From: a bacterium
Lineage (GTDB): Bacteria; Chloroflexota; Anaerolineae; Caldilineales; Caldilineaceae
NCBI GenBank assembly: GCA_016124945.1
Contig: WGMT01000009.1
Coordinates: forward strand, 54,630-118,629
Length of the DNA stretch: 64,000 nt
Reading direction: 5' to 3'
The position numbers were made by a program, and so were the translations under genes. Within the stretch, counting starts at the first letter, position 1; the number at the start of each line of letters is the position of its first letter. Below are positions 11,301 to 18,200 of this stretch, piece by piece. The notes beneath the pieces are model-generated. The model was given only the letters and a program-made list of their open reading frames with translations, was not told the DNA's origin and ran no database searches.

Positions 11301-14300
11301 ACGCCGGTGGGCAACGTGTCGGTGATCACCGCGCCGGTGGCAGTGCCGCCCTGGTTGGCAAAGGTGACGGTGTAGGTCAATGTTTCGGCGGGGGCGGCTG
11401 CCTGCTTCGAGACGACTTTGTCTACGGTCAGCGCCGGGGCTGGGCTGGCGCAGACGCTGCTGTTGCTGGCTGCTGCCGCGCTGTTGTAGCCGATCCCCAA
11501 TTCCTTGACGCCGGCGCTGCCTGCCTTTTCGCCCTGCACCACCCAGAGCAGACGGTCACCCGAGACAAGGCTGTGTGTCCCTGTGATTGTGACTGTCACC
11601 TCGTTGGCGACGGGCACGGTGGTTGACCCTAGCGCGCTGGTGCCGAGGTTGAGTTCACCCTGGCCGATCAGATTGGCGAGGATGCTATCGTTTTTGTAGA
11701 GTAGCACGCGCACCTTGGCAGTCATCCCACTTTCTTTATAGAGATAAAGCGTAGTAGTGACGCTGTTGTTGCTGCTCAGGTTGAGGTTCTGAGTCAGCGC
11801 CGGATTGAGGTAGAAGCGGGCGTATTCGGTGTTTGCCGCCGGCGCAACGTTGGTGGGTATGACCAGACTGCCGGTGGGTGAGGCTGTCTTCGCCACGTCT
11901 TGCAAGATGGTGCTGGGGATCGTCTCATCGTGGAAATAGTAGAGCGTACAACTGCCGCCGCTCTGGGTGACACCGACACTGAAGGTGTCGTTGAGCGGGC
12001 TGGTCTCCGCCGAGTCGATGGTGGCGGTGTTGACGGCAGGGTTGTCATCGACAAACGGACTGTCGGCGGCGGCGGTGAGGGTGACGAAACCGCTGGTCAA
12101 CGCGGCCACGGTGCCAATCGTCCACGTGACGATGCCGCTGTTGTGTACGCCGCTATTGGATGCCGCCACAAAGTTGAAGCCCGCAGGCAACGTGTCGGTG
12201 ATCACCACATCGGTGGCGGGGACATTGCCCACATTTTCGTAGGCCAGCGTAAAGACAACCTGCCCGCCGGGAATCACAAGCGATTTGTCGGCGCTTTTCT
12301 GGATCACCAGGCTGGGCCGCGGCACGTTAATGCCTGTGGTGGCGGATGCGCTCACCTGGTCCGTCTGATCCGAATCGATGTTGGCGGTGTTCACCAGTGG
12401 CACGGCGGCTCCACCAGGATAGGGATCGGCGACGGTTGCTGTAAAGCGCACGTTGAACGGTCCTGTGCCTGGGGCCAGATCGCCCACATTCCACGTGATG
12501 GTGCCACTGTTCAGTAGGCCGCCATCCAACGGCGTCACGTTGACGAGGCCCAGCGGGATCACGTCGCTGATGACCACGTTGGTGACATTTACCGGCGAGT
12601 CGTTGGCGTAGGTGATGGTGTAGGTAATGGGATCGCCCGGGGCGGCGCTGAGGATGTTCGCCGTCTTAGCCAGTGTGAGGCGCGCCGCACCCACGCCGAC
12701 TTCCTGGGGATTGCTGTCGTACGATCCCTGCGCGGTGGACATGGCGGCATTGTTGGTGTAGGTGCCGACTACGCTCGGCGCGGTGACGGTGAAGATCAAC
12801 GTCCCTGTGCCATTGGACGCGATGATTTGCGGCGCGAACGTCCACACGATTTCGCCGCTGTTGCCGTTGCTTGGCGACGTCACCGGCGAAAGGGTGCCGC
12901 CTGTCGTCGCCACAAAGGTGAAGCCGGCGGGCAGCGTGTCGGTAATGGCGTTAAGCGAAAGCGGATCGGCGGTGGGGTTTTCCACCGTCAGCGTAAAAGT
13001 GACCGTTTCCCCGGCCACTACTTCGGCGGCGTTGGCCGTCTTGACGATACGGGGCGAAACGCCACAGGTGTTGAGGAAGGTGCCCACCACAACGCCGGGC
13101 GATGGCACAGGATTGGCATAGTTGGGGGTGCCAAGCGCCGCCGCTTCATTTTCGTCGAGATAACTCCAGGTGATGTTGCCCTGGGCGTCGGTGGCCTTGA
13201 CGCCGATCAGGTATTGTCCTTTGGCGAGGGTGGTGGAGTTCCAAGTGTACGACCAATTCTGCCCGCCACTGTTGGTGGCTGCGCCGATGGACGTCCATAT
13301 GCTGCTGTCGTTGTCCTGGCCGTCGGCGTTGACGTCGTAGAATTGGTAAAATTCCACAGCGCTGACGCTGGTGGTGCCGTTGAGATTCAGCGCGTCTTTA
13401 ACCAGGGCGGTCAAGGTTGTGTTCCCGCAACTGGCGGCAGTGACGCTTTCCACCACCGGCTGGCTTATGACCTCGCCGCTTGGGGTAATCGTATCGCCGA
13501 AGGGTAATCTCTGGTTGGGATCGCCTACAAAGACCACATCGCCGTTGAGGACGGCGTCCTTTTGGGTGGGGTTATTGAGGCTGTTCGCCGTGGAGAAGAA
13601 GAGCGCCATCGGCGTGGTGGTTGTCACCTGTGGGCCGCCCACCGCGGTGGCGTCGAGGAACGCCAACGGGATCTGGTAATCGATGAAAAATTCCTTGCAA
13701 CTGTTCAGAATCTCGGTTGAGCGTGTCGCCCCGTAGTCCCACACCGTTTCGCTGCTGCCGTTGGGCCACGAAGTCACCGGCGTGTTGCTGCTCTGGTAAT
13801 TGGCAATTTGGCCGCCGGAGACAAAGGCCGTCGGCTTCTGATTCAGGAGGAAAATCGACGGATCGTTGATGTAGTCGATAGACTGGCTGGGCGTGTTGCT
13901 GTAGATGGCGGCCAGGCTGTCGATGGGATTGCTGGGGCTGCCGCTGGAACCGTCGATGTGAACGGCAAACTCGCGGAAGCCGTCGCCGTCGGTGTCGATC
14001 AACACTGTCCACAGCGCCGAGTTCCACGGATCGGACGAACTGGCCGATCCTGCTTTGGGGCCGGTGGCGTAGGTGTTGGCAATCTGCTCCACACGCCAGC
14101 GGAAGAAAAGCACATTGTTGACGTCATCGAAGGCGTAGTAGACGCTGGGCAGGCTCTTGTCGGTACAGCCCGATGAGACGTTGACATAGTTCTGCGGCGA
14201 AGTGCCGCCGTTCGACGGATCTTGAACCCGTGGATCATTCAGCGTGTCCGACTGAACGGTGTAGGGTATCCACTCGCCGCAGTTGATTGTACATGCGTTG

Positions 14301-14449
14301 GGATCGGCCGGTGCCGTCGGCCAATCTACCGGTGCAGGGTTTGCTGCTCCCGGTGAAACCTCAACACTTTTCGGCGCAGCCTGTGCACCGATCTGAAACA
14401 TTAGGATACACAACAGCGAGAACATGATCGCCCAACTTAGACGACGCAT
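5378..14449 (-). CDS. Giant secreted DUF11/SdrD-B repeat protein, 3023 residues
   Basis: The start at 14449 has GAGGAG seven bases upstream and encodes a Sec signal peptide (MRRLSWAIMFSLL, cleavage near GAQA-AP). Residues 30-330 form an N-terminal domain with DTDGDGFREF that may bind calcium. An Ig-like segment follows to about 460. Next come roughly a dozen DUF11 repeats of 110-130 residues (VAGETVTFTLTVENPT, TLPAGFTFV). Two SdrD-B-like domains lie at about 1970-2190 (GRVWEDNDGDGIQDNGESG; GDTVWFDYNGNGIIDQDEPG). Several more DUF11 repeats of a subtype with SPGDTLRYTV follow. The C-terminal fibronectin-like domain (FHLWRSQ, VHYWLEE) starts near 2930 and ends PRIYLPWITAP. It is probably an extended surface fibre, sheath component or adhesin. 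No LPXTG-type anchor or C-terminal membrane segment is visible. It is a paralogue of the broken gene downstream and has its own terminators. Confidence 0.85.
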   Translation of the reverse strand: MRRLSWAIMFSLLCILMFQIGAQAAPKSVEVSPGAANPAPVDWPTAPADPNACTINCGEWIPYTVQSDTLNDPRVQDPSNGGTSPQNYVNVSSGCTDKSLPSVYYAFDDVNNVLFFRWRVEQIANTYATGPKAGSASSSDPWNSALWTVLIDTDGDGFREFAVHIDGSSGSPSNPIDSLAAIYSNTPSQSIDYINDPSIFLLNQKPTAFVSGGQIANYQSSNTPVTSWPNGSSETVWDYGATRSTEILNSCKEFFIDYQIPLAFLDATAVGGPQVTTTTPMALFFSTANSLNNPTQKDAVLNGDVVFVGDPNQRLPFGDTITPSGEVISQPVVESVTAASCGNTTLTALVKDALNLNGTTSVSAVEFYQFYDVNADGQDNDSSIWTSIGAATNSGGQNWSYTWNSTTLAKGQYLIGVKATDAQGNITWSYLDENEAAALGTPNYANPVPSPGVVVGTFLNTCGVSPRIVKTANAAEVVAGETVTFTLTVENPTADPLSLNAITDTLPAGFTFVATTGGTLSPVTSPSNGNSGEIVWTFAPQIIASNGTGTLIFTVTAPSVVGTYTNNAAMSTAQGSYDSNPQEVGVGAARLTLAKTANILSAAPGDPITYTITYANDSPVNVTNVVISDVIPLGLVNVTPLDGGLLNSGTITWNVGDLAPGTGPFNVRFTATVADPYPGGAAVPLVNTANIDSDQTDQVSASATTGINVPRPSLVIQKSADKSLVIPGGQVVFTLAYENVGNVPATDVVITDTLPAGFNFVAASNSGVHNSGIVTWTIGTVAALTSGFVTLTAAADSPFVDDNPAVNTATIDSAETSPLNDTFSVGVTQSGGSCTLYYFHDETIPSTILQDVAKTASPTGSLVIPTNVAPAANTEYARFYLNPALTQNLNLSSNNSVTTTLYLYKESGMTAKVRVLLYKNDSILANLIGQGELNLGTSALGSTTVPVANEVTVTITGTHSLVSGDRLLWVVQGEKAGSAGVKELGIGYNSAAAASNSSVCASPAPALTVDKVVSKQAAAPAETLTYTVTFANQGGTATGAVITDTLPTGVSFVSATLNGASITPSGSAPEYIFTVNTDDTATSGQVTGGESGLLVITATVDQPLSDAVTTLMNSVDFSADGASSVNDTATTTVVRPALTLTKSVDKSLLIPGDEATYTFVVLNSGDGSAANVTISDTLPSTAYFAYVSGSTTVDSSSVADPVSGNLFTLNLGSLAAGAAKTVTFKMQVTDNGSAPDGITILSNQAEVTSDQSDASPSQIVDVSISTNANLQISKSSAVDPALSAGDSITYTLLVTNTGTSTAQNVRVSDPIVSNGSYVAGTLQVESIAQTDAADSDAGQFDVINNRILVTVGDLAPGAARTIQFRVQLDTVLAQGTTPITNTATVNAGNAAARNAQRVDNADAAPQLTIDKSGPSSVPFPAARLTADATAATSLAVDSSTLLGVGQYVRINGQIARIVSINDTTVVVDTAITAANGTDVAVSFSYAIAFANQGTATATGVVVTDTLPSGTVFVTATNGGSHAAGIITWAVGTLQPGDTGSAQVVVIPTQAGDAVNQVEIGANGVSPVSDTVTTGVGGLIVRKYTTTPVVGQTLNGAQAIYVIEVENTTNSAANGVIVTDTLASGFTFVSTDNISGGSLTSPTPSVGSAQPAWGTFSIAANSTLIITFIAAIGDEVGAAVYQNDVAVTSTDKPVTPFDPLRTPEEDVQVIVPNVVLSKSVDPANVSGGEVVTYTVVTVNDGDGVATGVRISDTLPAGFSYAGVTVVSADVSGQVTRTATLDPSNGAVVPSWGAWSIAPAASLTVTFQVTATTVSGVFSNTVSATSDNSLIRTITDTAPVTVTSLTEADLSLTKSATPDPVIAGEVVTYTLVVTNNGPAAATGVTITDTLPVSVSFGSATAGCTENSGVVVCAVGSLAVNGSATFTIAVSTDSNATGSISNSAVAAANEDDPNPNNNSDSADVTVNPPPSTEGILNGRVWEDNDGDGIQDNGESGMAGVEVKLYDQNGDLVESTTTDADGIYTFTVPIGDYRVVVTPPNGHELSDADLGGNDNNDSDVNPTNGESPLLTIGAGSNQPIDAGIFMAAAIGDTVWFDYNGNGIIDQDEPGIGGVVVELQSPARARAAYTATTTAGGGYFLGPLRPGIYTVAVDLSTLPAGLKATFDLDGNGDSTAVAQLLSGQDNLNFDFGFNGDPRFEAAKTAIRLIDADSNNATSPGDTLRYTVVIANRGYAHATGVRFDDTPGRYTTLVGGSVTTTQGMVERGNGATDRQIAVNIGTIAVGAEVTISFDVRIAATVPADVVQVANQGVVSSNEVPSMPTDDPATKTPGDPTLTPIKSDPALVLTKQVTLDVDADANNLPSAGDTLRYTVTVKNVGGGMAQALVLNDTPDANTTLVVGSVTTSQGSVTGGNTAGDSAVAVNIGNLVSGGVMEIVYQVTINNPLPTDVKVLENQATVSGSNVPPTVSDDPLTPTGQDPTGTYVGDVVALGAFKEAQLYTDADNNSQPSAGDTLIYHVTVLNMGVVVAPSVSFTDTPDANTTLVAGSVKTTQGVVVTGNGGSDSSLSVNIGDMAAQSAVIVTFQVRVNAPLPDTVTEVANQGVVTSTSNNCDTPSGSCILATDDPTTRDADDPTVTKLLQSPAMEISKRYVGPAVIKLGNTLTYTIRITNTGDTILTQLPLTDTYSAAYLDFVDATPPADVIDEPSGTARWHDLTTVFGDLLPGDSISITTWMRASAITPDGVPATNQATVANVEDEFGQVLPTGEVRDTLFFGVAPNVLVSKQIIAPATVEAGQEITYSIRITNAGSSLIVTLPLSDVYESQVLNFVRAQPTQSRLQPGVAEWLDLTEQFGDLVPGASVEVLAVFTASHAVSNTVNLARVINAVDVQGVAADAEASEAVEVASPTAVTLLSFTATPEGNGLRVAWVTGAEVNSWGFHLWRSQSERRAEAVRITEQLIPAIGSAAQGASYHFLDSGVTPGTNVHYWLEETETDNSRHEYGPVRATWTTDSNEIEATPRIYLPWITAP

Positions 14450-14638
14450 CGACTACTCCTCAGGGTGTAAGTTTTTTGTGGGGATGTGTGCAAGAAAAGT
14501 TTCTCAGGAATAAACATTTTTTGTGATTCTTTATAAGTATTGCGAAAGGGAGATTGTTCTGATAACCGGATTTTTGCTTAGTTTGCGTAAATTTCACGTA
14601 AGGATTTCTGGGGATGGCGACAAAGATTGAGGAGAAAA

Positions 14639-14674
14639 AAACGAGGTGACCGGCTGTAACCGGTCACCTCGTTT
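14639..14674 (-). terminator. Intrinsic terminator of spoVS
   Basis: Arms 14639-14653 and 14660-14674 are a perfect 15-bp inverted repeat with a 6-base loop. On the minus strand the stem runs into a T-rich tail (complement of the A run at 14634-14640). It lies about 50 bases after the spoVS stop and isolates it from the giant gene, which is transcribed in the same direction. Confidence 0.8.
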
Positions 14675-14724
14675 CGATTGATGCTAAACCTGTCCTACGC
14701 TCGGCTAAGTTGCGTTAGCTACCG

Positions 14725-15036
14725 CTAGTGAACGATCTCCTCGGCTACTGGACAAGCTACGCCTGTCAGCGCACTCATTGCCCGCACATAAAAGCGAATT
14801 GCTGTACACGAGCGTCCGCCAATCTCGATGGTGACGAAGGTCGGCATCGTGTAGAGATCCATCTTTTCTTCCACCAGATAGCTGCGGGCGATGGCGACCG
14901 CCTTCACTGCTTGATTGACGGCATTCGCACCCACGGCCTGGATCTGTGCCTGCCCGTGTTCGCGGACAATCCCAACAATGGCGCCGGCCACCAATGGCGC
15001 ATCGGATTTGGCGGCAACTTTGATGGGCTTCTGCAT
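14725..15036 (-). CDS. spoVS: Stage V sporulation protein S family protein
   Basis: The 103-residue product matches the SpoVS family along its length: KVAAKSDAPLVAGAIVGIV, QAVGANAVNQAVKAVAIAR, then a beta-rich end with IEIGGRSCTAIRFYV. SpoVS proteins are small Alba-fold proteins of about 86 residues, thought to bind nucleic acid and to act in late sporulation in Bacillus. They are also common in non-sporulating Thermus, Deinococcus and Chloroflexota. This protein has about 15 extra C-terminal residues. AAAGGA lies about 10 bases upstream of ATG 15036. It appears monocistronic, with its own terminator and a repeat-filled upstream region. The family call is firm; the role here is unknown. Confidence 0.9.
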   Translation of the reverse strand: MQKPIKVAAKSDAPLVAGAIVGIVREHGQAQIQAVGANAVNQAVKAVAIARSYLVEEKMDLYTMPTFVTIEIGGRSCTAIRFYVRAMSALTGVACPVAEEIVH

Positions 15037-15112
15037 GATGACGATCCTTTCGGTGTGAGAGAACGATTATGGCGACACTGTGTACACAAACACTACGGTT
15101 TCTGATAGCTGA

Positions 15113-15276
15113 GATTAAGCGATTAAGCGATTGGGGGATTGGGGATCGTCGACCCGTCAGTGCCTGGCACTGCGCAAAAACAGCTTTGATAGAGAATCTG
15201 GGTCTGCGCAGTGCCAGGCACTGACCTGCGACAACTTGCCGTCTATGACTCCCTAATTCCCCAATCGCCTAATCTC
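15113..15276. repeat. Palindromic 8-mer array pair enclosing a 21-bp AGTGCCTGGCACT hairpin
   Basis: Four 8-bp units run from 15113 to 15144 (GATTAAGC twice, GATTGGGG twice). An inverted, diverged copy (CTAATTCC, CCAATCGC, CTAATCTC) runs from 15253 to 15276. Between them a perfect 21-bp inverted repeat (15156-15176 and 15205-15225) contains the self-complementary core AGTGCCTGGCACT in each arm. It fills most of the gap between the OsmC-type gene and spoVS. Confidence 0.8.
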
Positions 15277-15315
15277 ATGTCAGCGTCAAGCCTAGGCAGA
15301 CGGAACCAACTTCCC

Positions 15316-17076
15316 CTACTCGATAGGCGCTGCCGTGCCCAGCGATTCTTCCACCATCACATTGTAGGTGGTGATCTCGAAGTCGCTCAGGGCTGGGTGG
15401 GTGGTGAGGGTCTCGGCCAGATCGCTTTCGAGGAAGGCGTCCGTGCTTGCTTCGTCCGCGAAGTAGAGGATGCCGCTGAACTGGCTGTTTTCCGCGTCCA
15501 TGCTCCAGATCTTCCAGGTGAGCCCTTCGGCAGCGGCGAACCCTTCGGTCAGGGGTGAGACTTCGGCCATGAACTCCTCGGTGGGCACGTTGTAGCTGAA
15601 GGTGATCTGCAAGACGACGCCGGCTTCCACGTCCTCGGCGGAGACGCCTTCGGTGTCGGCGGCCATGAGCGGGGCGCTGGTGGCCAGTGATTCGCCGCGC
15701 ACGACGTCGTAGGTTTCCACCTTGAATTCGCTCAGCGCCGGGTGCGCCTGCACCATGCCGAAGAGTTCACCGTCGAGGAAGGCCTGACGGGCGGCTGCGT
15801 TCTCGAAGAGGAAGATGCCACCGCCGCGGCTATCCTCTTCGTTGATCGTCCAGATCTTCCACACCTGGCCGTCCAGGGCGGCGAAGGCGTCGGTGAGCGG
15901 CGACACTTCGGCGATGTAGTCGTCGGCTTCGAGATCGTAGGTGAACGACGTCACCAGCACGGCGGTGCCTTCGCCGATCATGCGGTTGGTGAGTTCGATC
16001 GGCGCGGATCGTTCAAAGGTCGTGTAGATGGGGCAGCGCGCCCGGTATTCGTCGGCCAGGAATTCAGCTTCTTCCATCGTGGGGCCGTCCACGTGCATGG
16101 TGACACGGAAGGCGCGGATGCGTGGGTTGACGTTGGCCCCCGCCACGCCGCGCGGATCGAGATCGCCTTCCACGTCCGCATGCACAGCGTAGAGCGGGAT
16201 GTCGTTCTCACGCGCGGCGGCTTCGTAGATCATGATGCCGCAGGCGGGCAGCGCACCCAACAGCGCGTCCAGCGGGTTGACTTCTTCATTGGGGCCGTTG
16301 ATGGGCGGCACCGAGTCGAAGATCCAGTGATTGCCGCGGGCCGAAATCAGCGCCCGGCCAAACTCCACCATGCGTCCACTGGCCGCCGGGCGACCCAATT
16401 GGAGTTCCACATCGTCGGCTTCGTCGTCTGCGATGATGGGATCTTCCTCAGTGGCGAACGGTTCCTGCTCCTCGCCGTCGACCACGTTGGTGATGCTGAT
16501 GGGCGCAGCTTTGGCCAGTGTCGTGTAGATAGGACAGCGCACGCTGAAGGCTTCAGCCATCATGGCCGCTTCGTCGGCGCTGGGGCCGTCCACATTCATG
16601 GTGACCTCGAAACTGCGCAGCCGTGGGTTAACGTCCGCTGCGCCGGAGACGCCGCGGGTGTCCAACTCGCCGGTGGCTGTGGCCGAGAGGTGGGTGATCT
16701 CGATCTCTTGCTCGATGCCCACTGCCTCGTAGATGAACATGCCGCACGAGAGGAGCGCGCCCAGCATGGCGTCCAGCGGATTCATTGCTTCGTTGGGGCC
16801 GTTGAGCGGCGCGACCGAGTCGTAGATCCAGTGGTTGCCGCGTGCAGACATAATCAGTCGACCTGGGCGCACCAGATCGGCGTGAACGTAGGCCGTGCGC
16901 AGATCCGGCTCTATTTCCTCTGCCGCCATCTCTTCTGCCGCCATCTCCTCTTCCGCGGCGGGCGTGGGTGTGGCGTCCTGGGCGAGGACGGTGCCGCCCA
17001 ATCTCTGCATGGGCACGCTCACCACCACGGCAAACAGGACCATCAACAGCATCCAAAATGGTTTTCGACGGTACAT
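15316..17076 (-). CDS. Exported protein with two OsmC-like and two YdhR-like domains
   Basis: This 586-residue protein starts at ATG 17076 after AAAGGAG and has a Sec signal peptide (MYRRKPFWMLLMVLFAVVVS, cleavage near VLAQ). An EEMAAEEMAAEE acidic linker follows. Two OsmC/Ohr-fold domains follow at about residues 60-195 and 235-370. Each has the two cysteines expected of the family: LLSCGMF (about 109) with RCPIYTT (about 180), and LPACGIM (about 278) with RCPIYTT (about 347). Two domains resembling YdhR-type putative mono-oxygenases (AEVSPLT.GFAA..G..WKIW) lie at about 375-465 and 480-575. OsmC proteins are normally single-domain cytoplasmic thiol peroxidases that reduce organic hydroperoxides, so an exported tandem form is unusual. 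A role in extracytoplasmic oxidative defence is inferred. Confidence 0.8.
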   Translation of the reverse strand: MYRRKPFWMLLMVLFAVVVSVPMQRLGGTVLAQDATPTPAAEEEMAAEEMAAEEIEPDLRTAYVHADLVRPGRLIMSARGNHWIYDSVAPLNGPNEAMNPLDAMLGALLSCGMFIYEAVGIEQEIEITHLSATATGELDTRGVSGAADVNPRLRSFEVTMNVDGPSADEAAMMAEAFSVRCPIYTTLAKAAPISITNVVDGEEQEPFATEEDPIIADDEADDVELQLGRPAASGRMVEFGRALISARGNHWIFDSVPPINGPNEEVNPLDALLGALPACGIMIYEAAARENDIPLYAVHADVEGDLDPRGVAGANVNPRIRAFRVTMHVDGPTMEEAEFLADEYRARCPIYTTFERSAPIELTNRMIGEGTAVLVTSFTYDLEADDYIAEVSPLTDAFAALDGQVWKIWTINEEDSRGGGIFLFENAAARQAFLDGELFGMVQAHPALSEFKVETYDVVRGESLATSAPLMAADTEGVSAEDVEAGVVLQITFSYNVPTEEFMAEVSPLTEGFAAAEGLTWKIWSMDAENSQFSGILYFADEASTDAFLESDLAETLTTHPALSDFEITTYNVMVEESLGTAAPIE

Positions 17077-17280
17077 GGTGTTTCTCCTTTGGGTGGGTTG
17101 AATGGGTACGATGAAGAGAGTCTAGGCCAAAAGGACTATCCCTGGTCTCTACTTTTTCTCATCTTTTTCTATTTGTGTTACCCACAGCCGAGGATTTACA
17201 TCAAACAACAGAGGTAGTAAAGGAAGATTGGGGGTGGCGATGTTGCGGGTTAGGCGCGTTGTGAATTGCTCTATCTGCTG

Positions 17281-17324
17281 ACAAAAGAGGATGTAACAAA
17301 AGAGGATGTAACAAAAGAGGATGG
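17281..17324. repeat. 15-bp tandem repeat, nearly three copies
   Basis: ACAAAAGAGGATGTA occurs at 17281-17295 and 17296-17310, with a third partial copy at 17311-17324 that runs into the terminator stem. On the minus strand it provides the T-rich tail after the hairpin at 17319-17346. Confidence 0.75.
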
Positions 17325-17346
17325 CGATCTCGACAGATCGCCATCC
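17319..17346 (-). terminator. Intrinsic terminator of the DUF333 lipoprotein gene
   Basis: Arms 17319-17330 and 17335-17346 form a perfect 12-bp stem with a 4-base loop, 10 bases after the stop codon at 17357. A TCTTTTGTT tail follows on the minus strand. Confidence 0.8.
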
Positions 17347-17356
17347 CGTTCTTGCC

Positions 17357-17986
17357 TCAGTCGCTGGTATCGACGGATTCACCGGGGGCACACTCCCCGT
17401 GGAAGAACATCCAACTATTGCAGGTACGGCCGTCGGGGAAGACGCAGGTGCCGCACTGGTTGCCGTCTTCGCCGCTGCGGATTTCGTAGACGTAGCCTTG
17501 CGCTTCGCAGTAGATGGCGGCGGCGTTGCCGATGCCCGGTTCTGTCTCTGCGGCTTTGCCGGTGCGGACGATGCGTCCACGGTCGTCGACGACGGCCTGC
17601 CAGCAGATGCCGCTGGTCTCATCGTGCAGGGCGACGTGGTAGCCGTTCTGTTCGGCGTTCACGGCATAGGTGACGGTGATCTCACAGGCTTCGGCGTCAA
17701 AGCGAATGATACTGAACCCCGCCGGCGCCGTCATGGGACTGGGTCGCCACTTCACACCGACCGGCGGCACACATTCGTTGGCGCCGTCGCGCAGGAAGTC
17801 GAGTACCGCCTGCCGCGCCGCCGTCACCTCGGCGGGGACCTCAATACTGGGGACTTCGGCGACAGCCGTCATCGCTGGGGCAGTCTCTTCTGCAATGGGC
17901 GCACAGCCCCCCATCACGATCCCCAACATCAACAGGACAACCAATATCCATCCATGATTTCTACGTCGATTTCTACGGCCAGGCAC
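17357..17986 (-). CDS. DUF333-containing lipoprotein
   Basis: I place the start at GTG 17986 because GGAGGC lies 6 bases upstream; a longer frame from ATG 18070 has no such site. The resulting 209-residue protein begins with a short basic stretch, a hydrophobic core and a lipobox (GIVMGGC), so it should be a lipid-anchored exported protein. Residues about 45-140 look like a small beta-rich domain of unknown family with paired cysteines. The C-terminal 50 residues (AAIYCEAQGYVYEIR, CVFPDGRTCNSWMFFHGEC) are a DUF333 domain, a cysteine-rich module often called hemolysin-like. No function is established. It appears to be a single-gene unit. Confidence 0.8.
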   Translation of the reverse strand: MPGRRNRRRNHGWILVVLLMLGIVMGGCAPIAEETAPAMTAVAEVPSIEVPAEVTAARQAVLDFLRDGANECVPPVGVKWRPSPMTAPAGFSIIRFDAEACEITVTYAVNAEQNGYHVALHDETSGICWQAVVDDRGRIVRTGKAAETEPGIGNAAAIYCEAQGYVYEIRSGEDGNQCGTCVFPDGRTCNSWMFFHGECAPGESVDTSD

Positions 17987-18095
17987 GGTGGCGCCTCCAT
18001 ATCTTTGTGCCGGATTGATATGAGATGATGATTTATCGTAGCAGCGCGGACGGAGGTCATCAACCGTCATAGCGCAGATTTATGATGAGCGATCA

Positions 18096-18129
18096 AAAAC
18101 CCGCCGGGTTGCAGAAAACCCGGCGGGTT
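18096..18129 (-). terminator. Terminator hairpin, copy 1 of a 34-bp repeat
   Basis: Arms 18098-18110 and 18117-18129 form a perfect 13-bp stem with a 6-base loop, followed by five U on the minus-strand RNA. It lies 40-75 bases after the stop of the ThDP enzyme gene. The whole 34 bp recur with five changes at 18167-18200, and a related hairpin is at 39106-39132. Confidence 0.75.
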
Positions 18130-18166
18130 GGGTGTTGCGCCAATCTCTCTTTTTGGGGGCCAATCG

Positions 18167-18200
18167 AAAACCTACCGAGTTACAGAAAACCCGGCAGGTT
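18167..18200 (-). repeat. Copy 2 of the 34-bp terminator repeat, overlapping the 3' end of a gene
   Basis: This diverged copy of 18096-18129 contains the stop codon TAG (18172-18174) of the ThDP enzyme gene and encodes its last nine residues, QPAGFSVTR. A terminator-like element therefore appears to have become the end of the coding sequence. Confidence 0.65.

Noticed and set aside
17357..18070. Start of the DUF333 lipoprotein at ATG 18070
   Set aside because: It has no ribosome binding site and puts 28 polar residues before the signal peptide. GTG 17986 with GGAGGC gives a normal lipoprotein signal.
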